Notes under the pieces: generated by a model
Seen by the model: only the letters and a program-made list of their open reading frames with translations
Told to the model about the DNA's origin: nothing
The model's database searches: none
Source of the DNA: Halogeometricum pallidum JCM 14848
GTDB taxonomy: Archaea > Halobacteriota > Halobacteria > Halobacteriales > Haloferacaceae
NCBI RefSeq assembly: GCF_000337095.1
Contig: NZ_AOIV01000037.1
Coordinates: 110,010-161,724 of the forward strand
DNA: 51,715 nucleotides
Direction of reading: 5' to 3'
Part shown: piece after piece, positions 18,306 to 26,182 of the stretch
How positions within the stretch are numbered: position 1 is the stretch's first letter
Layout of the letters: every line of letters begins with the position of its first letter
Program-made: the position numbers and the translations under genes

Positions 18306-18363
18306 ACGAGCCGAGGAGAAAACTCTCCGACAATAATGTCTGCTATACAAAACTTTCTTGGAT

Positions 18364-18390
18364 AGAGTTATGTTAGATAACCGTATATAC
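18364..18390 (+). promoter_or_regulatory. AT-rich promoter/operator of the PadR gene
   Basis: Just before the GTG start at 18398 lies an AT-rich stretch with two dyads: GTTA-n7-TAAC (18367-18381) and the perfect 8-base palindrome GTATATAC (18383-18390). The earlier part is at TATA distance for a leaderless transcript. The overlap of dyads and promoter fits autoregulation, which is common for PadR proteins but not shown here. Confidence 0.45.
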
Positions 18391-18397
18391 TTCGAAC

Positions 18398-18673
18398 GTG
18401 CACGATCTCACTGGCTTTCAGCGCGACCTGCTCGTCGTCGTCGCCGGCCTCGACGAACCGCACGGACTCGCCATCAAAGACGAACTCGAATCGTACTACG
18501 AGAAGAAGATCCACCACGGCCGACTCTATCCGAACCTCGACACGTTGGTCGAGAAAGGGTTAGTCGAGAAGGGGACGGTCGACCGGCGGACGAACTCCTA
18601 CACCACCACGCGGCGCGGGCGGCGCGAACTCGACGCTCGACAGGAGTGGGAGGGGCGGTACCTGAGCGAGTAG
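18398..18673 (+). CDS. PadR-family transcriptional regulator
   Basis: A 91-residue winged-helix protein matching the compact haloarchaeal PadR type. HDLTGFQRDLLVVVAGLDEP begins the first helix, HGLAIKDELESYYEKKIHHGR leads into the recognition helix, and RLYPNLDTLVEKGLVEKG followed by NSYTTTRRGRREL forms the wing. The GTG start is chosen because family members begin with this same M-H-D-L-T-G-F-Q segment. There is no C-terminal dimerisation extension, as is usual for the short form. The regulated genes are unknown; the dyads in its own promoter suggest self-control. Confidence 0.85.
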   Translation: MHDLTGFQRDLLVVVAGLDEPHGLAIKDELESYYEKKIHHGRLYPNLDTLVEKGLVEKGTVDRRTNSYTTTRRGRRELDARQEWEGRYLSE

Positions 18674-18723
18674 CGTCCGCCCGCCGCGGTCCCTCCGACG
18701 CGCTTCCGGTCTCGACGAGGCCG

Positions 18724-19725
18724 TTACGCTCCCAGCACCTGCCGGGGGTTCTCGTAGACGACCTGCCGGATGGTGTCGACATCAAGTCCCATCCGATACA
18801 GCTCGAATATCGTCCGCTTGAACGAGAAGACGTCGCTGCGGAGGATGCCGGCGCTGTCCGTCTCTACGAGGATGCGCTCCGGTCCGTACTCGTGGACGAC
18901 TTCGGCGACGTCGCGGGGCGTCACCCCGAGCAGCCACGGATAGCTCACGGTGAAACTCAGATAGCAGTCGGTGTTCTCCAGCACGTAGGGCGCGATTCCC
19001 CGGTCGGCGTGCGATAACACCAGTTTGTCGTCGTCGAGGCCGGCCTCCTCGGCCAGTTCGACGTCGAGTTCCGTCGCCGCCCGCTTGACGTCCTCCGCTT
19101 CGAGGACCGGGTCCTGCTGGAGGCTCATGTCGAGTTCGTAGCCCGGGATGGTCCCCCGCTTCCGGTACGGAATGTCCACGTTTTCGAGGTCCGGCGGCGT
19201 GTGGACGACGGCGGGCAAACCGTGGTCCGCGGCCACCTCCATCTGCCGGCGCATGACCTCCTTTTGGTCTTCGAGCGGCCACGCCGAGACGTGCTGGGAG
19301 GCGGTGATACCGATTTCGCCGACTGCGGCGACTTCGTCCAGCGCGCAGTAGTCGGGCAGCACGTCCAGCAGTTCCTCGTAGTTCTCGACGCGCGCCCCGG
19401 TGTGGATGCCGACGCCGAGTTTCGCGTCGAACACGTGCGAGCGCCGTATCTGCGGGAGGCGATTGAGCGCGTCGTCCCACAGATACCGCACGTCCTCGGG
19501 CGCCACCGGCTTGTAGGGGGTCCAGTAGTACGCCGCCGCCATCATCACCATCCCCTGACAGCCGCTCAGCGCGAACTGCTCCCGCTCGTTCCACGAGAGC
19601 GTGTGCGCGTGGTTGTGGATATCTATCCACGGGACGTTCGTCAACTCCGGCGGGAACGGTTCGGGGGCCTCCCCGGTCAGGAACTCTGCGTCGGTCGGTC
19701 GCTTCGTCGGGTAGTGGGTGTCCAT
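18724..19725 (-). CDS. TatD-family metal-dependent hydrolase
   Basis: A 333-residue amidohydrolase-fold protein. Metal ligands expected for TatD enzymes are all visible: HNHAH near residue 37, GEIGIT near 137, VVHTPPDL near 172, LSHADRG near 238 and VETDSAG near 288. The protein is longer than bacterial TatD nucleases (about 260 residues) and has a distinct N-terminal 30 residues and an insert after VVHTPP. It is therefore a haloarchaeal TatD-like branch whose substrate (DNA or a small molecule) is not known. It is cytoplasmic. It lies 88 bases downstream of the dioxygenase gene on the same strand, so they may share a transcript. Confidence 0.8.
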   Translation of the reverse strand: MDTHYPTKRPTDAEFLTGEAPEPFPPELTNVPWIDIHNHAHTLSWNEREQFALSGCQGMVMMAAAYYWTPYKPVAPEDVRYLWDDALNRLPQIRRSHVFDAKLGVGIHTGARVENYEELLDVLPDYCALDEVAAVGEIGITASQHVSAWPLEDQKEVMRRQMEVAADHGLPAVVHTPPDLENVDIPYRKRGTIPGYELDMSLQQDPVLEAEDVKRAATELDVELAEEAGLDDDKLVLSHADRGIAPYVLENTDCYLSFTVSYPWLLGVTPRDVAEVVHEYGPERILVETDSAGILRSDVFSFKRTIFELYRMGLDVDTIRQVVYENPRQVLGA

Positions 19726-19813
19726 CGTCTGTCTCGTATCGGGGTGTCGGGACTCGCGTCGGAATCGGTGGCAGTCGGGGGCGCTGCGAAGGGGTCGACG
19801 GGGGACGGCCCCG

Positions 19814-20761
19814 TCAGTCGAGCGTGATGTCGGGGAGTTGCTCGTCGATGTAGTCGATGTCGACGTCGAGCCAATCGGGAACCCGGAGGTTCTGCCCCAG
19901 TTCGTCGACGTCCTCGTCGAGCGTCACGCCCGGCCCGGTGGTCGCGAACTCGAACACCGCTCCGCCGGGTTCGGTGAAGTACATCGACCAGAAGTAATCG
20001 CGGTCCTTCCGAGAGGTCGTTATCAGCCCCTCCTCGCGGAATCGGTTGCTCCACTCCTTTTGCTCCCACTTCTCGCCGGCGTCGAAGGCGACGTGGAGGA
20101 ACGTGCCGGTCCCCATGACGCCCTGCGGGGCGTTCGGCCGGATGAGCACGTCGACGAACTCCGCGCTCCTCCCCTCGCCGGGCGCCTGGTATCGAACTCG
20201 GTCGCCCGCCTGCGGGTAGTCCTGCCGTCCGACGCGCGTCCAGTCCATCGTCTCCAACGCGCGGAACGTGCCGGCGGGGTCGTTCGAGTGGACCGTCACG
20301 CTGTGCAGGCCGCGAATCGCGTGTTCGGTCGGGACGTCGCTCCCGTCCCAGGGTTCGATGTCCGACTCGCCGGTGACGAGCTCGAAGGGAGTGCCGTCCC
20401 GGTCGGTGAACTCGATGGCCGTCTCGTCGAACCGCTCGGTGACGGCGTGTTCGATGCCGTGGTCCTCGAACCGGTCCGTCCAGTAGTCGACCGACTCCTC
20501 GGGGATGACCAGCCCGCACCCGCTGAGTCCGCCCTTGCCGATGGAGCCCTCCTCCATGTCCTCGATGGGGAAGAACGTGACAATCGACCCCGCAGAGCCC
20601 TCCTCGTCCCCGTAGTAGAGGTGGTATATCTTCTCCGGAATGTCGAAGCGGACGGTCCGTTTGACGAACCGTAGCCCGAGTACCTCCCTGAAGAAGTCCA
20701 GATTCTCCTGTGCGTCGCTCGCGAACGCCGTCACGTGATGGATACCGTCAATCTCTCCCAT
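19814..20761 (-). CDS. VOC-family ring-cleaving dioxygenase (MhqO/MhqA-like)
   Basis: A 315-residue protein of two vicinal-oxygen-chelate modules. The first opens with IDGIHHVTAFASDAQENLDFF, the second with AIRGLHSVTVHSNDPAGTF. The metal triad of the family is suggested by the His in GIHHVT, a second His in TFLHVAFD and the Glu in GGAVFEFATTGPG. Bacterial relatives (MhqO, LinE-like) are induced by and act on hydroquinones or catechols; the substrate here is not known. The start ATG is followed directly upstream by a palindromic operator candidate, and a TetR regulator gene lies upstream on the same strand. Confidence 0.85.
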   Translation of the reverse strand: MGEIDGIHHVTAFASDAQENLDFFREVLGLRFVKRTVRFDIPEKIYHLYYGDEEGSAGSIVTFFPIEDMEEGSIGKGGLSGCGLVIPEESVDYWTDRFEDHGIEHAVTERFDETAIEFTDRDGTPFELVTGESDIEPWDGSDVPTEHAIRGLHSVTVHSNDPAGTFRALETMDWTRVGRQDYPQAGDRVRYQAPGEGRSAEFVDVLIRPNAPQGVMGTGTFLHVAFDAGEKWEQKEWSNRFREEGLITTSRKDRDYFWSMYFTEPGGAVFEFATTGPGVTLDEDVDELGQNLRVPDWLDVDIDYIDEQLPDITLD

Positions 20762-20795
20762 GATAGTTCGTTTTTGACCAAGCGGTAAACTATCA
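20761..20795 (-). promoter_or_regulatory. Nested palindromic operator candidate at the dioxygenase start
   Basis: TGATAGTT (20761-20768) and AACTATCA (20788-20795) form a perfect 8-base inverted repeat with a 19-base spacer. Inside it, TTGACC-AAGC-GGTAAA (20774-20789) is a second, near-perfect dyad with the four-base centre often seen in TetR operators. The element touches the start codon, so a bound repressor would block the start of transcription. The neighbouring TetR protein is the obvious candidate. Confidence 0.55.
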
Positions 20796-21095
20796 AGTCG
20801 CTACTGCTACCGGAGATTGTTGACGGTTTTCCCTGTGGAATGAGGCGCGGTGTTGTCGGCACGCTCTGATTGGCGCACACTGCGCGCGAGGCGCATCGTC
20901 AGTGTCCGACGGAGGAGCGCACGCGCACCGCAGATGGAGGCGTCGAACGGGGTCCGTTCGTTCGTCCGATCGTCCGGCCGGCGTGAAGGGGTCCGTAAAT
21001 CGAGCCGATTTACCGTCCGGTCAACCGACGGGTCCGGAGAGATTCGGCAGGAGAACGAAGGCGTCACCGACGCGAGAAACGGGCGTTTTCCGCGC
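20796..21095. other. Intergenic region upstream of the dioxygenase
   Basis: These 300 bases lie between the TetR stop and the dioxygenase operator, both genes being on the minus strand. I see no convincing gene: an 86-codon minus-strand frame has Arg/Thr-rich composition without motif. The region should hold the dioxygenase promoter just upstream of the palindrome, but no strong TATA box stands out. Confidence 0.35.
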
Positions 21096-21755
21096 CTATT
21101 CGTTCGACTCGCCGGTCTTCCGTCGCGAGGAGACGACGAACTCCGGTTCGAGCAGCGACGCGAGAACGAACTGGTGGACGCTCCGTCGCGCCTGCTTGGG
21201 GGCGTCCTCGTGACCGAGCGAGATTCGCCGCGCGCGGGCGGCGTGGATGCTGTCGGTGATGAACTGCGCCGTCTCCTCGGCGTCGACCGGTCGGAAGGCG
21301 TTCTCCTCGATGCCGCGTTCGATCACCCGCGTGATGCTGTCGCGGATGGCGGCGTAGTGGTCGTTGAACACCTCGCGGTGCCGTTCGTTGTGCTGCGCCT
21401 GCGAGAATAGTTCGTGGTACACCTTCATCCGCTCCCAGTGTCCGAAGTCGCTGTCGAACTCGGGGCCGAACAGGCACTGGTCGATTCGCGCGTTCAGTTC
21501 CGTCAGCGGGTCGGCGTCCTCGTCGACGCTCACGCTCCCCTCGTACTGTTCGATCACGTACTCCAGAAACGCCGAGATGAGGTCGTGCTTTCCGTCGTAG
21601 TGGTAGTGGATGAGCGTTCGACTCATCTCAAACTCCTCGCCGATGTCCCGCATCCGGAGGTCGTTGTATCCGTGCTTGCTGAGCGCTCGAAACGTCGCCT
21701 CCATGATGGCCTCTCTCGTCTCCGCAGAAGAACCGGTTCCGACCGACGAGTCCAT
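21096..21755 (-). CDS. TetR/AcrR-family transcriptional regulator
   Basis: A 219-residue regulator. The DNA-binding part (about 12-60) reads REAIMEATFRALSKHGYNDL, then MRDIGEEFEMSRTLIHYHYDGKHDLI, the usual TetR helix-turn-helix with HYHY in place of the common YYHF. The helical C-terminal domain has the haloarchaeal pattern ERMKVYHELFSQAQHNERHR and should bind an effector. The ATG at 21755 gives a normal N-terminal arm. It lies between the Rieske gene (upstream) and the dioxygenase (downstream), and a TetR-like dyad overlaps the dioxygenase start, so control of an aromatic or quinone response is a reasonable inference. Confidence 0.85.
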   Translation of the reverse strand: MDSSVGTGSSAETREAIMEATFRALSKHGYNDLRMRDIGEEFEMSRTLIHYHYDGKHDLISAFLEYVIEQYEGSVSVDEDADPLTELNARIDQCLFGPEFDSDFGHWERMKVYHELFSQAQHNERHREVFNDHYAAIRDSITRVIERGIEENAFRPVDAEETAQFITDSIHAARARRISLGHEDAPKQARRSVHQFVLASLLEPEFVVSSRRKTGESNE

Positions 21756-21805
21756 GCGTCCACGTTCGACGGCGGAGGTCTTATACTCGCGGACTCGCTC
21801 GCCGC

Positions 21806-22219
21806 TCAGAATCCGATGTGAGAGGATGAACTGGGTCCGTCGCCCCCGCCGATGCCGCCCTCGTGCAGGTAGGTATAGTTGTCGTCGACGAGGTAGACGC
21901 TCCCGCCTTCGACCGCGATATCGACGTCGGGGAGCGTCGTCCCGGCGGCTTCCCCGTTGTCGCACGCGCCCGAGCAGGCGTCGAACATCGACCCGTGCCG
22001 CGGGCAGATTATCTGCCCGTCCCGCATGGCGGCCCCGGACCCCCGGTCCAGCCGTTGGTCCTCGTGCGTGCAGTTGTTCACCCACGCCTCGACGCCCGGG
22101 TCCTCCTCGCACCGCACGAGGATGACCTCCCATTCGTTGGTGAAGGCGTCCTCCGCGGTGAACAGGTACGATCCGACTTCGGGGACGTCGTCGACGCCCG
22201 CGATTCGCGTTCCGTCCAT
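21806..22219 (-). CDS. Rieske-type [2Fe-2S] protein
   Basis: A 137-residue soluble Rieske ferredoxin-like protein. The cluster ligands are Cys50 and His52 in NNCTHEDQRLDRGSG and Cys72 and His75 in ICPRHGSMFD. An additional CSGACDNG loop follows, where Rieske oxygenase ferredoxins have C-G-P. The tail is Gly/Ser-rich. It probably delivers electrons to an oxygenase or reductase that is not adjacent. The start at ATG 22219 begins the domain cleanly; the frame is open further upstream but without conserved sequence. It ends 50 bases before the TetR start on the same strand and may be in one transcript with it. Confidence 0.82.
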   Translation of the reverse strand: MDGTRIAGVDDVPEVGSYLFTAEDAFTNEWEVILVRCEEDPGVEAWVNNCTHEDQRLDRGSGAAMRDGQIICPRHGSMFDACSGACDNGEAAGTTLPDVDIAVEGGSVYLVDDNYTYLHEGGIGGGDGPSSSSHIGF

Positions 22220-22439
22220 CGACGCCACGTACTCGACAGACGGGCAAGTAGTCGTCGCCGCGCGACCGTCGAAGGTTCGCCGAACCGGATTTCTGCGTAG
22301 CACTCTGGAGCTGAGAAACGCGGTCGGAGACGGCCATCTGGCGATAATACGCCTCTCATTGCTCCACTGATACGGCATCTGCCAGTACCGCGCTTCCGCT
22401 TGCGGGACCGTTATCACCGACGGCGACATTCGCTCGAAC

Positions 22440-23189
22440 ATGAACCGACGCGAGGCCGATGACGGGGCCGCGGGACGCGTCGCCGGACAGACGGTCCGAC
22501 ACGGAACGGGCGTGAACTCGAACCGCGCATTCCCGACCGACAACTACCCCTCGAACCTCGACCCGTTCGTCCTGTTCGAGCGGTTCTACGTCGACCCCGA
22601 GACGGGGTTTCCCATGCATCCGCATCGCGGGTTCGAAATCGTCTCCTACATGCTCGACGGCGGCATGGCGCACGAGGATTCCCTCGGCGTCTCCCACACC
22701 GCCCGGGAGGGAAGCGCGATGCACATCGTCGCCGGGTCGGGCATCGAACACGCCGAACTCCCGGCCGACGACGCGGGGTGCAGCGGTCTCCAACTCTGGG
22801 TGAACCTCCCGCGCGAGAAGAAGGATGCGGACGCGACGTACGCGGACGCCGCGGCCGACGAACTCCCGACGGCCGACCGGGACGGGGCGACGGTCACGAC
22901 GGTCGTCGGCGAGGGGTCGCCGCTGTCCCTCGAGACGCCGATGGAGTACCTCGACGTCCGCGTCGACGACGCGTGGACGTGGGACGGACCCGACGGCCGG
23001 ACGGGGTTCGTCTACGGCATCTCCGGGACGGGAACGGTCGACGGCGAGGCGTTCGGCGAGGGCGACGTGTTCCCGATGACCGAGACGCGACCGGTCGAAC
23101 TCCGGAGCGAGGAGGCCCTCCGCGTCGTCGTCGTCTCCGGCCGACCGCACGGTGAACCGATCCGACAGCGCGGCCCGTTCGTGCTCTGA
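22440..23189 (+). CDS. Pirin family protein
   Basis: A 249-residue bicupin of the pirin family. The metal site of the N-terminal cupin is intact: His60 and His62 in GFPMHPHRGFEIVSYMLDG, and His104 and Glu106 in AGSGIEHAEL. LQLWVNLPREKK bridges to the second, metal-free cupin, which ends ALRVVVVSGRPHGEPI. Bacterial pirins include quercetin 2,3-dioxygenases and redox regulators; no specific role can be assigned. It is near a VOC dioxygenase, a Rieske protein and a TetR regulator, which suggests an aromatic or oxidative-stress neighbourhood. It is convergent with the beta-helix gene. Confidence 0.87.
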   Translation: MNRREADDGAAGRVAGQTVRHGTGVNSNRAFPTDNYPSNLDPFVLFERFYVDPETGFPMHPHRGFEIVSYMLDGGMAHEDSLGVSHTAREGSAMHIVAGSGIEHAELPADDAGCSGLQLWVNLPREKKDADATYADAAADELPTADRDGATVTTVVGEGSPLSLETPMEYLDVRVDDAWTWDGPDGRTGFVYGISGTGTVDGEAFGEGDVFPMTETRPVELRSEEALRVVVVSGRPHGEPIRQRGPFVL

Positions 23190-23280
23190 CCGGCCGGCCC
23201 TCGCGCTCACTCGACCTCGACCCGCTCGAACACCTCTCTACCGATGAACAACGATTCACGACGTGAACAGCGGTCGGGTC

Positions 23281-24591
23281 TCAGCGACCGCCGGTGTCGG
23301 GTAGGGGACAGGAGTCGGCCGCCGTCACGTTCGTCGCGTCGGCGCCGACGACGGGTTCGCCCGAACAACTGATCCTCGTGTCCTCGAACCGCCCGGCGCC
23401 GTCTTCGAACACGACGCCGTGCTGTCCGTCGGCGTCCAACTTCAGACAGCAGGCGTCGAACACCGTCCCGCCGCGACCGCGGACGCGGACCGCCGCGCCC
23501 CTGGACCCGCCGTAACCCGTAACCGAGACGTTCGAGAACGTGATGTGGGTGTCGTCCCACTGGATGTCCGGCGATCCGACGCTGATGACCTGACCGACGT
23601 CCGACGAGGTGACGCGGATCCGCGTGTCTCTGACGACGGCGGCGCCGACGCTGTTCCCCACCACGACGGCCCCGGAGGCGCGCCCCGCCTCCATGTTGAT
23701 GTCGCAGTCCTCGACCAGTAGTCCCGTCCGGTTGGTCAGCCAGATGCCGCGGGCGTTGACGACGGGGTCGGGTTCGCTGCCCGACCGCGGCATGATGTCA
23801 TACCCGCGGGAGTCCCACGTATCCCCCGACGGGTTGCGTTCGTTGACGATAGTGACCTCCTTCACCGAGGACCCCGTCGTCCCGATGCGCACGTTGGCGA
23901 TGTTGTTGTTCTTGTAGACGCCGCCGAGAACGTGCACCTCGCCGTCGCCGCGGTCGTTCGTCTCCGTTCCATTGTAGGAGCCGACGTAGCCGGGAGAGGA
24001 CGCGTAGAGGCCGTTGTCCGACCAGTTCCACACCTCGCAGTCGACCACGTTCAGGCGGCCGGTGTGAGAGTCGGCGACGAAGATGCCGTGCGACGACGAG
24101 TCGTAGCCGCTCCCGTCGCGGGCGTAGAACCGCTCTACCGTCCCGACGCCGTCGGGGTCATCGACGGCGACGGCCAACCCGTCCACCGAGTCGGGGGCGA
24201 TGCCCCGGACGCGGACGTCCTGGATGTGGAAGTCGCCGTCGGGGGGCATGACCCGAAGCGATCCGCCGTACCCCTCCTGGGTGAAGTCGAACTCGAACCC
24301 CGAGACGACGTGGTCGCCGCCGGTCTTCAACAGCAGCGTCCAGTCCTCCGAGTCGGCGGTGGGTTCGGCCGGGACGAACACCGGGTTGGCGCCGTCGGCG
24401 GCGACGAGGCCGACGTTGTCGGACCGAATCCAGCAGGAGTCGATGAGATACCGGCCCGTCGGGAACTCGACGCGGGTTCCGGGGTCGACCGCCGCCAACG
24501 CGTCGTCGACGACGGTTCCCTCGTCGGGATCCAATCCGAGGTCTGCGACGGCGTCGACGGTGCGCTCGAAGCTGATGCTGTGGCGCGTCAT
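23281..24591 (-). CDS. Right-handed parallel beta-helix protein
   Basis: A 436-residue protein built of repeated short strands with Asn/Gly/Val turns typical of the pectate-lyase-like beta-helix (for example GIWLTNRTGLLVEDCDINME, AVVVGNSVGAAVVRDTRIRV). The first 60 residues contain FPTGRYLIDSCWIRSDNVG, an N-terminal cap seen in polysaccharide-degrading or surface beta-helix proteins. No Tat or Sec signal is visible, which is odd for a carbohydrate-active beta-helix. No catalytic residues can be named. Immediately past the stop another frame reads SLFIGREVFERVEVE to a TGA at about 23211, so a late frameshift is conceivable but unproven. It lies upstream of the galactoside island and might act on a plant or algal polymer. 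Confidence 0.72.
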   Translation of the reverse strand: MTRHSISFERTVDAVADLGLDPDEGTVVDDALAAVDPGTRVEFPTGRYLIDSCWIRSDNVGLVAADGANPVFVPAEPTADSEDWTLLLKTGGDHVVSGFEFDFTQEGYGGSLRVMPPDGDFHIQDVRVRGIAPDSVDGLAVAVDDPDGVGTVERFYARDGSGYDSSSHGIFVADSHTGRLNVVDCEVWNWSDNGLYASSPGYVGSYNGTETNDRGDGEVHVLGGVYKNNNIANVRIGTTGSSVKEVTIVNERNPSGDTWDSRGYDIMPRSGSEPDPVVNARGIWLTNRTGLLVEDCDINMEAGRASGAVVVGNSVGAAVVRDTRIRVTSSDVGQVISVGSPDIQWDDTHITFSNVSVTGYGGSRGAAVRVRGRGGTVFDACCLKLDADGQHGVVFEDGAGRFEDTRISCSGEPVVGADATNVTAADSCPLPDTGGR

Positions 24592-24907
24592 GTCCCCTCC
24601 GGGTCCGGCGTTCTGCGGTTCACGTCTCCGAGAGACTCGCCCCTCCCGTAGTTGTTCGGGCCGTTTAGACGGTCGTTGGATGACGGCGTCCGACTCTCGA
24701 TTTCCACCTCGAACACTTTTCCCTCATTAGTATTTCGAAATGTGCATAGAAAGTATTTGTCTATTCGATATACAGAATTGAATTCCGAAACTGGCGAATA
24801 TAATTCCGAGTACACATCCATATCCTACAAATATAGACCGGCATAGGTGCAAATAAGTCTGTCCATGAGGTACGAGTGTCTGAAATCGAAAAAGATATTT
24901 GAAAAGG
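24592..24907. other. AT-rich intergenic region upstream of the beta-helix gene
   Basis: A 316-base gap between two minus-strand genes. The part from about 24715 to 24905 is strikingly AT-rich for this genome. It holds several short dyads, such as TTTCGAAA (24735-24742). It probably contains the beta-helix promoter and the 3' end of the IclR transcript. I see no gene in it. Confidence 0.4.
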
Positions 24908-25657
24908 TCACAGGAGGTCGTTTTCGACCGATTTCGCGGTGCTGACGACGAGGCCGGTGATGTCCTCTTCGAGCGTCTTCCCGGACATCCGGTCGGTCGG
25001 GCCGGAGACGCTCACGGCGGCGACGGCGCGCTGTCGACTGTCGGTGACCGGTGAAGCGACGCTCCGCCACCCCGTCGCGCTCTCCTCGCGGTCGAACGCC
25101 ACCCGTCGGTCTCGAATCGACCCGAGTTCTCGGCGCAGGCGTTCGCCGTCGGTGATGGTGTTCTCGGTGACGGCTTCGAGGCCGGCGGCGACCACTCGGT
25201 CGACCTCCTCGGCGGGACGGTAGGCGAGTATCGTCTTGCCGGCCGCGTTCGCGTGCAACGGAACGGCGTCGCCCTCGCTCAGCGGCGGGGTAAGCGCGTC
25301 GTCTCCACGAGTCTGCGCGACGACGACGCCGCGACCCGACTCGTAGACGAGGAGCGACGCTACGCACCCCGACACGTCCGCGAGTTGCTCGACGGCCGGC
25401 AGCGCCACCTCGTAGACGCGGAAGCGCTCGCGCGCCGCGACTGCGAACTTCAAGAGCCCCAACCCGAGGTAGTAGTCGTCTCCTTCCCGCGCGAGAAGTC
25501 CGAGCGCGGTGAGCGTCTGCAGGTGCTTGTGGACGGCGCTCTTCGAGAGGTCCAACCGGCGCGCGAGTTCGGAGACGCCGACGCCGCGCGCTCCCATCAC
25601 CGCCCGCAGCACCCGAACGCTCGTGTGCGTCGCCTTCACCGGGTACTCGTCGTTCAC
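24908..25657 (-). CDS. IclR-family transcriptional regulator (first copy)
   Basis: A 249-residue IclR protein. The winged helix-turn-helix is at about 10-65 (VSELARRLDLSKSAVHKHLQ, then LGLLAREGDDYYLGLGLLKF). The effector-binding GAF-like domain follows, with PLHANAAGKTILAYRP near 140 and FDREESATGWRSVASPV near 200, the usual ligand-pocket stretches. It is cytoplasmic and binds a small metabolite, probably a sugar acid or sugar. It lies next to a second, related IclR gene at the edge of the galactoside island. Either could control the GH2 gene, the ABC importer, GH42 or the galactonate genes. Confidence 0.88.
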   Translation of the reverse strand: MNDEYPVKATHTSVRVLRAVMGARGVGVSELARRLDLSKSAVHKHLQTLTALGLLAREGDDYYLGLGLLKFAVAARERFRVYEVALPAVEQLADVSGCVASLLVYESGRGVVVAQTRGDDALTPPLSEGDAVPLHANAAGKTILAYRPAEEVDRVVAAGLEAVTENTITDGERLRRELGSIRDRRVAFDREESATGWRSVASPVTDSRQRAVAAVSVSGPTDRMSGKTLEEDITGLVVSTAKSVENDLL

Positions 25658-26172
25658 AGACTCGCCTCCCCGCTGCCATCGTTTTTGGCGGTTTCGGTGG
25701 TCCCATCAGGTCGTTTCGGCTGCCGTTCTCTATGAGTGAACATACCTCGAATCACGCCCAATCGATGTTATAGCTTTCGGCTGAGGGGGCGTCCGCGGAC
25801 GCGCAACGCCTCTGTACGCCGAGTTCGCCCCTTGAGGAACTCTCTTCACACCGATGTGACGAGTCTTTCTCTCTCCGGCGCCGCTACTCGGGTACGGTAC
25901 GGATATCGGCCACGAAACATTACAGAGATAGATTTGTAACGTACATCTTCGTTTCCGAGTTTCGCTGTGGTTTCATCGAGTTTGAAGCGGAGTTTCGGAC
26001 ACGCGCTGATCGAGATAGGTGGCCGTACTCATCGTTAACCATCGGTGAACGCGGCGCGGGATGCTGAGCGATTGCTCCGCCCACGAGGACCACGGTAAAG
26101 CGCTGAACTTCCTAAACGTTCGCTATAGATGCCGGAACGCCGAACGGAGAGGCGGCCACCGGTCGTTTCCCA
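25658..26172. other. Intergenic region between the two IclR genes
   Basis: A 515-base gap, both flanking genes on the minus strand. It should hold the promoter of the first IclR copy. Composition is mixed, with an AT-richer stretch at about 25915-25990. No frame in it looks coding: the open stretches give Arg/Ser-rich peptides with no motif. I see no RNA gene. Confidence 0.4.
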
Positions 26173-26182
26173 TTAGGAAACG
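26164..26182 (-). terminator. Hairpin overlapping the stop of the second IclR gene
   Basis: CGTTTCC (26164-26170) and GGAAACG (26176-26182) are perfect 7-base arms around a five-base loop that contains the TAA stop of the gene. No T-run follows on the minus strand, so it may stabilise or end the transcript rather than act as a classical terminator. Confidence 0.35.

Noticed and set aside
20807-21067. An 86-codon minus-strand frame upstream of the dioxygenase
   Set aside because: Arg/Thr-rich, no motif, and it covers the expected promoter zone.
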